A stretch of 64,000 nucleotides of DNA from Sodalis ligni (GCF_016865525.2 NZ_CP075169.1:5828337-5892336), one strand, 5' to 3'. Numbered from the stretch's first letter, positions 43,752 through 54,383 are shown. Notes: generated by a model not told the origin, from the letters alone. Numbers and translations are program-made.

Positions 43752-44390
43752 TCACCAACGGGCGCCGAAAGTATCAATGAGCTCCTGGATAGCCTCATCG
43801 CTCAAGGGGGATGGTTTCGGTGACGACATTAACCACAGTTTCGCGGTTTCTTCCAATTCTTCCAGCACATAAGCCGCTTTAGATACGGTGCTTTCCCAAA
43901 TGACCGGCCCGAGCCGTTCCAGCATCACCCCCCGGACTTGATTCGCCAGACTGGCAACGTGAAGCGCCGCAACGTCTGATCCCGGCCGTGCATAAGGTAT
44001 CATGGGTAAATGACCCACTTTCATCACTTGATAGGGTGTTATCGGCGGCAAGATATCCTGCGGCTGCCAAATGGAATTGAGCGTCAGCGCCACCAAATGC
44101 GTCGAATGCGTATGGACAATACCGCCGACACCGCTATTGTTTTTATAAATCTGCCGGTGGAGTGAGAGCGTTTTCGACGGTTTGGCACCGGATATCCAGG
44201 CGTTATCGAGATTCACCTTGGCGATATCTTCCGGCTGCAGCGTTCCCAGACAAGCGTCAGTTGGCGTAATCAGCCAGCCATCGTCCAGCCGCGCGCTGAT
44301 GTTGCCCGCGCTGCCCACCGTATAACCGCGCAGGTAAAGGTTATAGCCCACCCGACAAATCTCTTCCCGAAGCGCCGTTTCATTTTTCAT
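43752..44390 (-). CDS. otnC: 3-oxo-tetronate 4-phosphate decarboxylase / class II aldolase (OtnC)
   Basis: The protein has 212 residues in the class II aldolase/adducin family. Zinc-binding IVHTHSTHLVALT (about 92-104) and a later His, and the substrate loop GSAGNISARL (about 26-35) with PTDACLGTL are visible. The start overlaps the OtnK stop as ATGA, so the two are coupled. In the acid-sugar pathway OtnC converts 3-oxo-tetronate 4-phosphate to dihydroxyacetone phosphate and CO2. Fuculose-phosphate aldolase shares the fold, but pairing with the DUF1537 kinase supports OtnC. Confidence 0.88.
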   Translation of the reverse strand: MKNETALREEICRVGYNLYLRGYTVGSAGNISARLDDGWLITPTDACLGTLQPEDIAKVNLDNAWISGAKPSKTLSLHRQIYKNNSGVGGIVHTHSTHLVALTLNSIWQPQDILPPITPYQVMKVGHLPMIPYARPGSDVAALHVASLANQVRGVMLERLGPVIWESTVSKAAYVLEELEETAKLWLMSSPKPSPLSDEAIQELIDTFGARW

Positions 44391-45661
44391 GATTGAACCC
44401 CCGAGAGTCTGGCGATGGCTTTGGCAAAAAAATCTTCCGAACCGAAATTACCGGATTTAAGCGCCAGCCGCGCCGGGCGATCGATAGATTCCATGACCGG
44501 TACGCCGGGATCGATTTGTTCGCCAATCCGTAGTATCCGTATCCCCAGCGCCTGTACCACGGCCCCCGACGATTCGCCGCCGGCGATAACAAACTTGCGG
44601 ATCCCCGCGCTGTATAGGCCCAGCGCAATTTGTCCCAGAGTGCGCTCCACCAGCTTCCCCGCTGTTGAGGCTCCCAAAATTTGCTGCACATGTTTTACCT
44701 GGTCCGGCAGGCTGGTGGCATAAATCAAAAATGATTCTTCGTCAGCGGCGAATTCGAGCGCCTGCCCGGCGATATCTTCGCCATCAGCGATTTTCAGCGG
44801 ATCGATACGAAAAGCCGGCCGGCCGCTATCAACCCAATGGCTTACCTGCCGGTTGGTCGCAATAGAGGCGCTCCCCGACAGTACCGCGCTGCGTCCGGGT
44901 TGAGGCGACATCGGCATCGGTTTATACGGCGCGAGTTGACCCTGCTGCCGGAAGTTTTCCGGTAAACCCAACGCGATGCCCGACCCCCCGGTAATAAAAC
45001 GCAGCGATTTTACCGCCCGGCCGACGGTGAACAAATCGTTATTGCTCAGGGCGTCTACCACCGCGATTTTTACGCCCTCTTTCTTAAGCGCGGTAATCCT
45101 TTCCCGAACGGCGGATTCGCCCGCCGCGATATGGTCATAACGGATAAGCCCCACCGGCAGCCGGGTCTGTTTTGCCAGGAAACGAACCAGGTTTGCATCG
45201 GTCATCGGCGTCAGCGGATGATTTTCCATACCTGATTCATTGAGCAGCGCATCATTGACAAACAGGTGTCCACGGTAAACCGTCCGACCGGTTTCGGGAA
45301 ATGCCGGACAGGCGATGGTAAAATCTTCCTGCATGGCTTGCAGCAGCGCCTCGCTGACCGGCCCGATATTGCCTTCCTGAGTCGAGTCGAATGTTGAACA
45401 ATATTTGAACATGATCTGTGTGCATCCCTGTCGTTCCAGCCAGCGCAGCGCCTCCAACGATTGGTCTACCGCTTCGGCCACCGGCGCTGTGCGGGATTTC
45501 AGCGCGATGATCCAGGCATCGGCGCCCAAAGCGGCAATGTCACCCTCAGCCGGCAAACCGATAAATTGAATGGTCCGCATTCCACTGCGAACAAGATTAT
45601 TCGCTAAATCGCTGGCGCCGGTAAAATCATCGGCGATACACCCTAACAACGCTTTACCCAT
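44387..45661 (-). CDS. otnK: 3-oxo-tetronate kinase (four-carbon acid sugar kinase, OtnK)
   Basis: The protein has 424 residues in the DUF1537 family. The N-terminal substrate-binding domain begins LLGCIADDFTGASDLANNLVRSGM; MFKYCSTFDSTQEGNIGPV (about 95-115) is characteristic. The C-terminal nucleotide-binding domain has FVIAGGESSGAVVQALGI near 380. ATG 45661 is preferred over a GTG at 45667 because GAGGAAG sits just right. It phosphorylates 3-oxo-tetronate for OtnC. It is divergent from a DeoR regulator, with GTTAAC-type repeats between. Confidence 0.9.
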   Translation of the reverse strand: MGKALLGCIADDFTGASDLANNLVRSGMRTIQFIGLPAEGDIAALGADAWIIALKSRTAPVAEAVDQSLEALRWLERQGCTQIMFKYCSTFDSTQEGNIGPVSEALLQAMQEDFTIACPAFPETGRTVYRGHLFVNDALLNESGMENHPLTPMTDANLVRFLAKQTRLPVGLIRYDHIAAGESAVRERITALKKEGVKIAVVDALSNNDLFTVGRAVKSLRFITGGSGIALGLPENFRQQGQLAPYKPMPMSPQPGRSAVLSGSASIATNRQVSHWVDSGRPAFRIDPLKIADGEDIAGQALEFAADEESFLIYATSLPDQVKHVQQILGASTAGKLVERTLGQIALGLYSAGIRKFVIAGGESSGAVVQALGIRILRIGEQIDPGVPVMESIDRPARLALKSGNFGSEDFFAKAIARLSGVQS

Positions 45662-45712
45662 GTCCACTTCCTCATGTGTTGCACATTCGTTTTAGATGGT
45701 TTGTCTGGCAGC

Positions 45713-45777
45713 GTTAACATCCTATCATGTTCTATAATGTTAACATGACACCCATGCATGGTATTTTATGTTAATAT
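45713..45777. promoter_or_regulatory. Repeated GTTAAC operator sites between otnK and deoR
   Basis: Three related sites occur: GTTAACAT (45713-45720), ATGTTAACAT (45737-45746, a perfect palindrome) and ATGTTAATAT (45768-45777). They sit in the 218-bp divergent gap, two or three helical turns apart. They are the likely binding sites of the DeoR protein downstream. Similar half-sites recur at 46932-46968. Confidence 0.65.
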
Positions 45778-45879
45778 ATGTTTTGAGATTTGCAAGCAAT
45801 AGATAAAGCCTCACATTGTGATGTAAAATCTGTTTTATTCTCCATGACATTCCTAGCCAGCAAAACAAAGAGAGGGACG

Positions 45880-46686
45880 ATGTCGGATTACCATGAAGAA
45901 CCAGGTCCGTCCGCGGATGCGCCGCTGATTCCCGCCCAACGCCGTGAAATGATTTTGCGTCAGTTGCGCCGGCAGCGGGTATTGAGTGTTAGTCAGTTAA
46001 CAGAAATTCTGAAATGCTCCCATATGACGGTCAGGCGCGATATCGCCTTACTTGAACAGGAAGGCCGGGCATTTTCGGTCCCTGGCGGGGTGAGGATCGC
46101 CAATCAGCTCTACAGTGAGCCCAGTCATCAGACCAAGGTCATTGCCGAGCAGGAGGAAAAGCAGCGAATGGCCCCGGAAGCGGCCAAACTCATGCGATCG
46201 GATATGACGGTTTATCTGGATGCAGGTACCACAACCCTATGTCTTATTCCTTATATTCAATCACTTAGCGGAGTAACCGTTATTACCAATGATTTGACCA
46301 TCGTCCTGGCTTTGACCGACTCGCCGCACGTGGAGGTCATACAGACCGGCGGCATTCTTGACCATAAAAATCGTTCGTTCGTCGGGGGGCTTGCTGCGGC
46401 CACGATGAACAATCTGGTGGCTGATTTGGCTTTCATTTCCGCCAGCTCCTGGGATCTGCAGCATGGAGTCACCACGCCTTCCGCGTTAAAAATCGATGTT
46501 AAAAAAGCGGTAATAAGCAGTTCTTCACGGAATGTATTGCTCGCAACCAGTTCAAAATACGGGACATTTGGCATGTACCGCATTACCGGTCTTGATCGTT
46601 TCGACACTATTATCACTGATGCCGGTTTAACAGAGGATGCCGCAAGAGGCATACGTAAGCTGGGCGTGGAATTGATATTAGCCTGA
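45880..46686 (+). CDS. DeoR-family regulator of the acid-sugar genes
   Basis: The protein has 268 residues. DeoR helix-turn-helix RREMILRQLRRQRVLSVSQLTEILKCSHMTVRRDIALLEQEGRAFSVPGGV (about 24-73) and a DeoR-C sensor with YLDAGTTTLCLIPYI and IQTGGILDHKNRSFVG are clear. GAGAGGGAC precedes ATG 45880; an earlier ATG at 45790 lacks a site and would add 30 residues over the operator area. It is divergent from otnK-otnC and 495 bp before the dehydrogenase operon. The shared GTTAA-type sites suggest it represses both. Confidence 0.9.
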   Translation: MSDYHEEPGPSADAPLIPAQRREMILRQLRRQRVLSVSQLTEILKCSHMTVRRDIALLEQEGRAFSVPGGVRIANQLYSEPSHQTKVIAEQEEKQRMAPEAAKLMRSDMTVYLDAGTTTLCLIPYIQSLSGVTVITNDLTIVLALTDSPHVEVIQTGGILDHKNRSFVGGLAAATMNNLVADLAFISASSWDLQHGVTTPSALKIDVKKAVISSSSRNVLLATSSKYGTFGMYRITGLDRFDTIITDAGLTEDAARGIRKLGVELILA

Positions 46687-46751
46687 AGCGGCTTTGCCGC
46701 CCCGTAGCCTGATCGCGATCCGTATCACAAACTTGAGTTTTAATTCCCTGG

Positions 46752-46788
46752 GGCCAGGAGCGAATCCTGGCCTTGAGCGGCCGCCTTT
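46752..46788 (+). terminator. Rho-independent terminator after deoR
   Basis: GGCCAGGA (46752-46759) pairs with TCCTGGCC (46765-46772), and GGCC-TTGAGC-GGCC gives an alternative stem. A run of seven T follows GGCCGCC at about 46782-46788. This ends the deoR transcript. Between here and 46925 nothing else is seen. Confidence 0.65.
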
Positions 46789-46925
46789 TTTTACGCCTTG
46801 TAAAATTTTTCCTCAAAATTAACCTTATTAAACAAGTTATTAAAACACATGGCTCCGGACGCGATAGCGCCAAAATCTGTAATCTTACCAGATGTTCCCC
46901 GATGGTAAAAAGTGAATATTTTAAC

Positions 46926-46968
46926 TTGACAGTGTTAATAAATAATAAATAATGATAAATATTAACAC
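46926..46968 (+). promoter_or_regulatory. Promoter with DeoR-type inverted half-sites before the dehydrogenase operon
   Basis: TTGACA (46926-46931), a 16-bp spacer and AATAAT (46948-46953) make a good sigma-70 promoter. GTGTTAATA (46932-46940) lies between the boxes and its inverted partner TATTAACAC at 46960-46968, so a repressor on both would block it. The half-sites resemble those beside otnK. The start codon is 214 bp on, a long leader with no gene seen. Confidence 0.6.
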
Positions 46969-47181
46969 GCAATATCTATGAGGCTTACCCTCCCAACGAA
47001 TTCGGCGATAGATGTCTGCATTCTGTCGACGAAAACGGTTGTCCTGAATGGAATCCGTCATTGATATTGAATATTAATGAAGTTTTGGTTTCGCAAGAGC
47101 CGCTCTCTAAACCTAAAGCGGAAAATCAGGGGCAAGACGTAGCAACGGCGCACACGCAGGCCATACATCAGGAGAAAAACT

Positions 47182-48129
47182 GTGAAGAGAGTTGCAATAG
47201 TAGGATGCGGAGTAGTCGGTTCATCATGGGCACTCGTTTTCGCCCGGGCCGGGCATGAAGTCGCCGTGTACGATGCCTCTCCGGGGTCGGTACAGCAAGC
47301 CCTCGCATTTGTGCGCGAGTCATTGGAAAGTCTGCCTCCCGACGGCGGCGGCAGCGCCGAGGATATCGATGTCGTATGCGCCCGGCTAAAACCCGCCACG
47401 TCGCTCGAAGAGGCGCTGGCCGGTGCAGACTATATTCAGGAAAGCGCGCCGGAACGCCTGGAAGTGAAGCGCGAACTGTATCCCCAGCTCGATGCGATCG
47501 CCCCGCCCCACGTCATTCTGGCAAGTTCAACCTCGGGTCTACCCGCCTCGTCCTTCACCGACCAACTGCGCCATCGCGAACGCTGCCTGGTGGTGCACCC
47601 TATCAATCCACCACATCTGATCCCCTTGGTAGAACTGGTGCCGGCGCCCTGGACGGATGCCGGGGTGGTCAACGAAGCCGCCAAGCTGATGCAGAGTCTC
47701 GGGCAATCGCCGATCCGCCTGAACCGCGAAATCAACGGTTTTGTGGTCAATCGCCTGCAAAGCGCGCTGTTGGGCGAAGCCTTCCGCCTTGTGGAGGATG
47801 GTCTATGCAGCGCCGCCGATGTTGATAAAGCCGTTTCGGATGGCCTCGGCCTGCGCTGGTTCTTCATGGGCCCGTTCGAGACCATTGATCTGAACGCTCA
47901 AAACGGCGTGGCGGAGTATTGCCGCAACCTGGGCCCCATGTACTACGGTCTGGCCAGAGAACAGGCCGACCCGCGTGAATGGAACGCAGCCCTGGTGCAG
48001 GACGTCGAGCAACAGCGGCGCCGGTTGACGCCCGCGGACGGATTGCCGGCGCGCCGCCTGTGGCGGGATCGTTGCCTGTCCGCGCTGGTGGCGGCCAAAC
48101 GGCGAGTCTTGAACGACAGACCAAACTGA
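47182..48129 (+). CDS. 3-hydroxyacyl-CoA dehydrogenase-fold oxidoreductase (L-gulonate 3-dehydrogenase / lambda-crystallin type)
   Basis: The protein has 315 residues. The NAD motif is VAIVGCGVVGSSWALVFARAG (GxGxxG at 8-13), SSTSGLP near 117, HPINPPHLIPLVELV (about 139-153) and INGFVVNRLQ (about 180-190) follow. HPxNPPxLxPLVE is shared by L-gulonate 3-dehydrogenase and L-carnitine dehydrogenase, which make 3-oxo acids. Start is GTG 47182 with CAGGAG upstream. It opens an operon with an MFS transporter and a lactonase-like gene. Here it is inferred to oxidise a tetronate at C3. Confidence 0.82.
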   Translation: MKRVAIVGCGVVGSSWALVFARAGHEVAVYDASPGSVQQALAFVRESLESLPPDGGGSAEDIDVVCARLKPATSLEEALAGADYIQESAPERLEVKRELYPQLDAIAPPHVILASSTSGLPASSFTDQLRHRERCLVVHPINPPHLIPLVELVPAPWTDAGVVNEAAKLMQSLGQSPIRLNREINGFVVNRLQSALLGEAFRLVEDGLCSAADVDKAVSDGLGLRWFFMGPFETIDLNAQNGVAEYCRNLGPMYYGLAREQADPREWNAALVQDVEQQRRRLTPADGLPARRLWRDRCLSALVAAKRRVLNDRPN

Positions 48130-48268
48130 GCGGGCATTTAGGCCCGCGGCGCGTTTCGTGCGTTCAAGGCCCGGTCTTATCCATTCAAGATAATTTTGCG
48201 CATACCCTTTCGTGTTGACGAGTTGGACCAGGTCGGCTCAACGGGGGCGCACCAATAGGAGATTCACC

Positions 48269-49594
48269 TTGGAGACGACAAACACCACCCGCTGGAAGGC
48301 GCGGTACTGGGTTTATTTGATGCTGTTCCTTTTAACCACCATCAACTATCTCGACCGGGTCGTGCTCTCCGTCGGTGCCGGGCCGATTGCAGCAGACCTG
48401 CACGTCGACAAGATTCAACTTGGCTATCTGTTCTCGTCCTTCTTGTGGGGCTACGCGCTTTTCCTCATACCCATCGGCCTGCTCGTCGACCGCTTCGGCG
48501 CACGTTCCGTCACCGCCATCAGCATGACGGTCTGGTCGCTCGCGACCATGCTCACCGGCGCCGCCTCCAGTGCGCTCGGCGTACTCATGGCGCGTATCGT
48601 CATGGGCGCGGGCGAAGCGAGCTGCTATCCGTCGGCCGCGAGCATCATTCGCGATTGGGCACCAAGCCGGGAACGAGGCGTCGCCATGACGGCGTTGAAC
48701 TCCGGCGCCTATTTCGGCCCTGCGCTGGGAGCGCTCGCGTTGTCATGGCTGGTCTCAACCGCCGGCTGGCGCTGGTCCTTCGCCATCTGCGGCGCCATCG
48801 GCTTTATATGGATCGCTGTCTGGCTGCTCTTTTTCAAATCCCCCGAGCACAGCAAGTGGATCAGGGAAGAGGAACGCGAGACTATCCTGCGTGAACGTGA
48901 AACCGCCGAGCAGACCGACTCCGATAACGCCTCCATCGGGCTCGGCGGTCTCCTGCGCGAACGGACCATGTGGGCGCAGATGCTCACGCAAGGGTGCAAC
49001 GTCTATACCCAATATCTCTTCCTCACCTGGCTGCCCAATTATTTGCAAACCGAACGCGGCATGACGCTGCTGGGCAGCGGCACAGCGATGGCTATTCCCT
49101 ATCTCGGCTCGATCTTCATTTCGATGGCGCTGGGCTTCTTGAGCGATTCGACGCTCGACCCCGCCGCAGTTGAAAAAGGGCGGCGGCGCAGGCTGGTTGG
49201 TGCGGTGATGTCCGCCGGCGCGGTGATCGTGTTTATCCCCCTGGTTTCCAACGTATGGGCAGTGCTCGGCTTGATCACCGTAGCATTAGGGGCGGCTTCC
49301 GCCGGCATCGCCCTCAACGTCGCGCTATTGGGCGACCTCTTGCGTACACGCCGAGATATCGGCCGCGCGGTCGCGTTGCAGTTCACCGGGGGCAACATCT
49401 TCGGGTTCTTCGCGCCTATCGTTACCGGATACATCGTACAGGCCACCGGACATTTCTCGGCGGCTATCATCGCCGCCGGCATCATCTTCCTCGTGGGGGC
49501 CATGTCTTCGTGGTTCCTGACCTGGAAGCCGATCGGCGCACATGCGGCCGGCATGGCGACTGAAGCCGCCGCGGCCGGGAGGAGAATATCGTGA
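48269..49594 (+). CDS. MFS transporter, anion:cation symporter (ACS) family
   Basis: The protein has 441 residues with 12 membrane segments. The ACS hallmark LLTTINYLDRVVLSVGAGPIAADLH lies near the N-terminus. GLLVDRFGARSVTAISM is the loop 2-3 motif, and GAGEASCYPSAASIIRDWAPSRERG follows. I place the start at TTG 48269, which has TAGGAG 8 bp upstream; the frame extends to 48212 without a site. Its stop overlaps the next start. The family imports aldarates, aldonates and related organic anions, matching an acid-sugar pathway. Confidence 0.9.
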   Translation: METTNTTRWKARYWVYLMLFLLTTINYLDRVVLSVGAGPIAADLHVDKIQLGYLFSSFLWGYALFLIPIGLLVDRFGARSVTAISMTVWSLATMLTGAASSALGVLMARIVMGAGEASCYPSAASIIRDWAPSRERGVAMTALNSGAYFGPALGALALSWLVSTAGWRWSFAICGAIGFIWIAVWLLFFKSPEHSKWIREEERETILRERETAEQTDSDNASIGLGGLLRERTMWAQMLTQGCNVYTQYLFLTWLPNYLQTERGMTLLGSGTAMAIPYLGSIFISMALGFLSDSTLDPAAVEKGRRRRLVGAVMSAGAVIVFIPLVSNVWAVLGLITVALGAASAGIALNVALLGDLLRTRRDIGRAVALQFTGGNIFGFFAPIVTGYIVQATGHFSAAIIAAGIIFLVGAMSSWFLTWKPIGAHAAGMATEAAAAGRRIS

Positions 49595-50625
49595 ATCGAA
49601 ATATTCCGCCGCCGCACATTCCGGTTCGCCCCGAGTGGCTCGCGCTGTGTACCGAGGAAGCCTTGGAACCGTCGCTGCCGATCATCGATCCGCATCATCA
49701 CCTGTGGCAGTTTCCTGACAAGTCATATCGCAGCGCGGATCTTCTCGATGATCTGGCCTCAGGACACAACATTCGCGCCACCGTCTTCATCGAGTGCGAA
49801 ACAGGATATCGGACCAGTGGCCCGTCCGAGATGGCATCCCTTGGCGAGGTTGAGTTCGTGCTCAAGGAGATCGACGCCGCCCACCAGGCGGGCTCACCGA
49901 CGCGAGTCGCCGCCGCGATGGTTGGCCATGCCGACTTGCTGCTGGGAGCGCGCGTAACGTCCGTGCTGGAAGGGTTGATCTCAACCTCTGAAGGCCGCGT
50001 GAAGAGCATCCGGAACATCGGCGTATGGCATGCCGATCCGACCGTACGCGCTTCGGTCGCCACGCCGCCGCCGCATCTGCTGATGGATGCTCGCTTCCGT
50101 GAGGGTTTGGGCCGCCTTGCGCCTCTCGGTCTGGGCTTCGACGCATGGGTGATTCATACGCAACTCGATGAGCTTTGTTCGCTGGCCGGCGCCTTCCCCG
50201 AAACCCGCATGGTACTCAATCATGTAGGCGGTCCGCTCGGCATTGGGCCCTACCGGGGAAAACGCGACGAAGTATTTCCTCTCTGGCAAACCGCCATGCG
50301 CGAGTTGGCACGCTATCCCAATGTGCACATAAAGCTCGGTGGCTTTGGCATGAGCCTGTTTGGTTTCGACTTCTACAAACAGCCGCGGCCACCCTCCTCG
50401 GCTGAGGTCGCCGACGTCATTCGTCCTTACGTTGAAACCTGCGTGGAATTGTTCGGTGCACAACGCTGTATGTTCGAAAGCAACTTCCCGGTGGACAAAG
50501 GCAATGTCGCTTACGGCGTGCTCTGGAATGCCTTCAAACGCATCGCGGCGCAAGCATCGGCCACAGAAAAAGCGCGCCTGTTCCATGACACGGCGTCTGA
50601 TTTTTACCGGATTGCAGCCATCTGA
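49591..50625 (+). CDS. Amidohydrolase-family (PF04909-type) lactonase-like protein
   Basis: The protein has 344 residues and a TIM-barrel metal-hydrolase fold. LPIIDPHHHLWQFPDKSYRS (about 29-48) carries the HxH metal ligands; later His (MVLNHVGGPLG) and Asp (FESNFPVDKG) complete the site. It resembles L-fuconolactonase, rhamnonolactonase and PDC lactonase. GTG 49591 overlaps the transporter stop, with GGGAGGAG upstream. It would open a sugar lactone entering through the transporter. No sequence feature fixes the exact lactone. Confidence 0.85.
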   Translation: MNRNIPPPHIPVRPEWLALCTEEALEPSLPIIDPHHHLWQFPDKSYRSADLLDDLASGHNIRATVFIECETGYRTSGPSEMASLGEVEFVLKEIDAAHQAGSPTRVAAAMVGHADLLLGARVTSVLEGLISTSEGRVKSIRNIGVWHADPTVRASVATPPPHLLMDARFREGLGRLAPLGLGFDAWVIHTQLDELCSLAGAFPETRMVLNHVGGPLGIGPYRGKRDEVFPLWQTAMRELARYPNVHIKLGGFGMSLFGFDFYKQPRPPSSAEVADVIRPYVETCVELFGAQRCMFESNFPVDKGNVAYGVLWNAFKRIAAQASATEKARLFHDTASDFYRIAAI

Positions 50626-50719
50626 ACCAGATGGTCACACGTTTCACGGCATCGAGGGGCGGTGAGCGGATCGGGCGTTGCGGCGCGCCGCCCTGATAAA
50701 TGAACGCGCCGCCCATCAA

Positions 50720-50819
50720 AGGGGGCATTGGTGCTTTCCCTGATCCATTCTGAACGGGAGAGATGACAAATAGGGTCCAAATTCTCCCGTTGCCAGAGGT
50801 CTTCTTCAGGTAAATCGAT
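50720..50819 (-). pseudogene. Fragment of a ribbon-helix-helix antitoxin gene
   Basis: On the minus strand from 50819 the sequence reads IDLPEEDLWQRENLDPICHLSRSEWIRE. It aligns with IDLPDEDLRQLDNLKAIRHVARAEIIRQ of the intact antitoxin at 59082-59303 and with the broken copy at 34565-34786. There is no start and the C-terminus is replaced. It sits directly after the hipA fragment on the same strand. Confidence 0.65.
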
Positions 50820-50944
50820 GCCTACTTAGGGGTAATGCATACAACTTCCTCTTGAGGTAAGCGAACGATCCATTGCCCATCTGTCAATACCGATTGAATT
50901 GTGACCCACCATGCCAAAGTAAAAGTTACCCACCCCCCCACGAA

Positions 50945-52752
<1,808 letters not shown>

Positions 52753-52988
52753 GGGCAGCTTCTTAAAGCTGCCATTGTTACCCCAGGTGGGTCAGATTTA
52801 CATTGGTAGGTGGGTCATAATTACATCGGTAGCGACACCCATCGCCCGACCATCTTTTATCAAAACGCTCAACGACTAATGCCTTCTGATCTTCAAACTG
52901 CGCAATCTGCATTTTTGCCACAGGCATGTCATAGTTCTCAAGAATCAAAGAGCACAAGAGAAAACATGGAGCCGGATATGTTTATGGT

Positions 52989-53084
52989 ATCGACACGTTC
53001 TGGTCATGTGTCGATAAAACGCGATTTTTAAACATGATGGCGCGACATGTGTATAACATCGACATATTATGGTTATATGTCGAT
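52989..53084. promoter_or_regulatory. Two matched 27-bp palindromic operators upstream of the Fic gene
   Basis: Site 1 (52989-53015) has arms ATCGACACGT and ATGTGTCGAT around TCTGGTC. Site 2 (53058-53084) has arms ATCGACATAT and ATATGTCGAT around TATGGTT. Centres are 69 bp apart, and the flanking text (TTATGG, TAAACATGATG or TAAACATATG) also repeats, so the pair arose by duplication. Site 2 ends 20 bp before the Fic start. The Fic protein has a C-terminal winged-helix-like region, so it may bind them itself. Confidence 0.7.
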
Positions 53085-53104
53085 GAAAATGGTTTTATAA
53101 ACAT

Positions 53105-54181
53105 ATGAATTGGAATCCAGAAACCCCTCACAACGAGTTGCCGGTGCTGCCGCCTGAACTAGAGCGCGTTGAAACGCGCAGCGTACTCAAAGCGTGCATA
53201 AGTGCGCGCACAGCAATCGCAGAGTTGAAAACTGCCGGTGAGTTGATCCCCGATCAAGGCTTGCTGATAAGCATCCTTCCGATGCTGGAAGCGAAAGATT
53301 CTTCGCGTATTGAGAACATCGTAACGACCAGCGACCGGCTCTTTCAGTATGCTGATCACGCAAATGGCGCAGATCCGGCCACCAAAGAAGCGCTGCGCTA
53401 TCGTACAGCGCTTTATGATGGTTATACCCGACTTAAGGACTATCCACTCTGCACAAACACAGCAGTAACTATCTGCACCAAATTACGCGCAGTGCAAACC
53501 GATATCAAGAAAACGCCGGGTACGGTATTGCGTGATCAGAATAATAACGTGGTCTATACGCCGCCGGTGGGTGAAGACGCCATTCGTAACTTACTGGCGA
53601 ACTGGGAGCGGTTTATACACGGTGATGATGATTTAGACCCGCTGGTAAAAATGGCTATTGCGCACTATCAGTTTGAGTGCATCCACCCATTCCCGGACGG
53701 GAACGGGCGAACGGGTCGCATCCTGAATATCCTGTACCTGATTCAGACTGGATTGCTTTCGCTGCCTATACTGTATTTGTCCCGCTATATCCTGGAAAGG
53801 CGTGATGATTACTACACATTCCTGCGCAGGGTGACAGAAGAGGGTGACTGGGAATCGTGGATTTTATTTATGTTAGAGGCAGTGAGGAACACGTCTCGGT
53901 GGACGACTGACAAGATATCGGTTGTCAGAGAACTAATGGCAAAAACCACAGTATATGTGCGCGAGCAACTGCCGAAAATCTACACCCATGAACTTATCCA
54001 GGCGATTTTTGCGCAGCCGTATTGCCGGATCGATAACCTTGTTGAACGAGGTGTGGCCAAACGCCAAACGGCATCAACATACCTCAAACAGTTAGTAACC
54101 ATTGGCGTACTGGAGGAAATGACGGTTGGCCGTGAAAAGCTGTATATCAACACCAGGCTGCTGCGTGAATTGGGCCAGTAA
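53105..54181 (+). CDS. Fic-domain protein (class II, self-inhibited AMP transferase)
   Basis: The protein has 358 residues. The Fic active-site motif HPFPDGNGRTGR spans residues 194-205. The N-terminal Fic_N helix carries the inhibitory motif SSRIEN (Ser66, Glu70, Asn71), which fits (S/T)xxxE(G/N) and places the protein in class II. The C-terminal part (KIYTHELIQAIFAQPYCRIDNLVERGVAKRQTASTYLKQL, about 297-336) looks like a helix-turn-helix. Such proteins transfer AMP to a Tyr, Ser or Thr of a target, often themselves. There is no separate antitoxin; two palindromes precede the gene. It appears intact. Confidence 0.92.
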   Translation: MNWNPETPHNELPVLPPELERVETRSVLKACISARTAIAELKTAGELIPDQGLLISILPMLEAKDSSRIENIVTTSDRLFQYADHANGADPATKEALRYRTALYDGYTRLKDYPLCTNTAVTICTKLRAVQTDIKKTPGTVLRDQNNNVVYTPPVGEDAIRNLLANWERFIHGDDDLDPLVKMAIAHYQFECIHPFPDGNGRTGRILNILYLIQTGLLSLPILYLSRYILERRDDYYTFLRRVTEEGDWESWILFMLEAVRNTSRWTTDKISVVRELMAKTTVYVREQLPKIYTHELIQAIFAQPYCRIDNLVERGVAKRQTASTYLKQLVTIGVLEEMTVGREKLYINTRLLRELGQ

Positions 54182-54383
54182 CGTGGACTCTATCTAGTAA
54201 ATACACCTTGCTTATAAAATAGCCAGCATCAGCAGATGAGTGGGTTTTGCATGCCGTTACGGGCAAAGCTCTCGGGCGGCGTCATCAAGCACGTATTGGC
54301 GCCGAGTGAGTAAACGGTAAGGGGCTGGGCATCTTTGTTAAGGCTGAAAATGCTCGAATTTTTGGGGAGTCTACTTCGCAGAC

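Noticed and set aside
53008..53105. The two palindromes before the Fic gene as IS ends
   Set aside because: They are palindromic themselves, repeat in direct order, and no transposase lies between; operator function explains them better.
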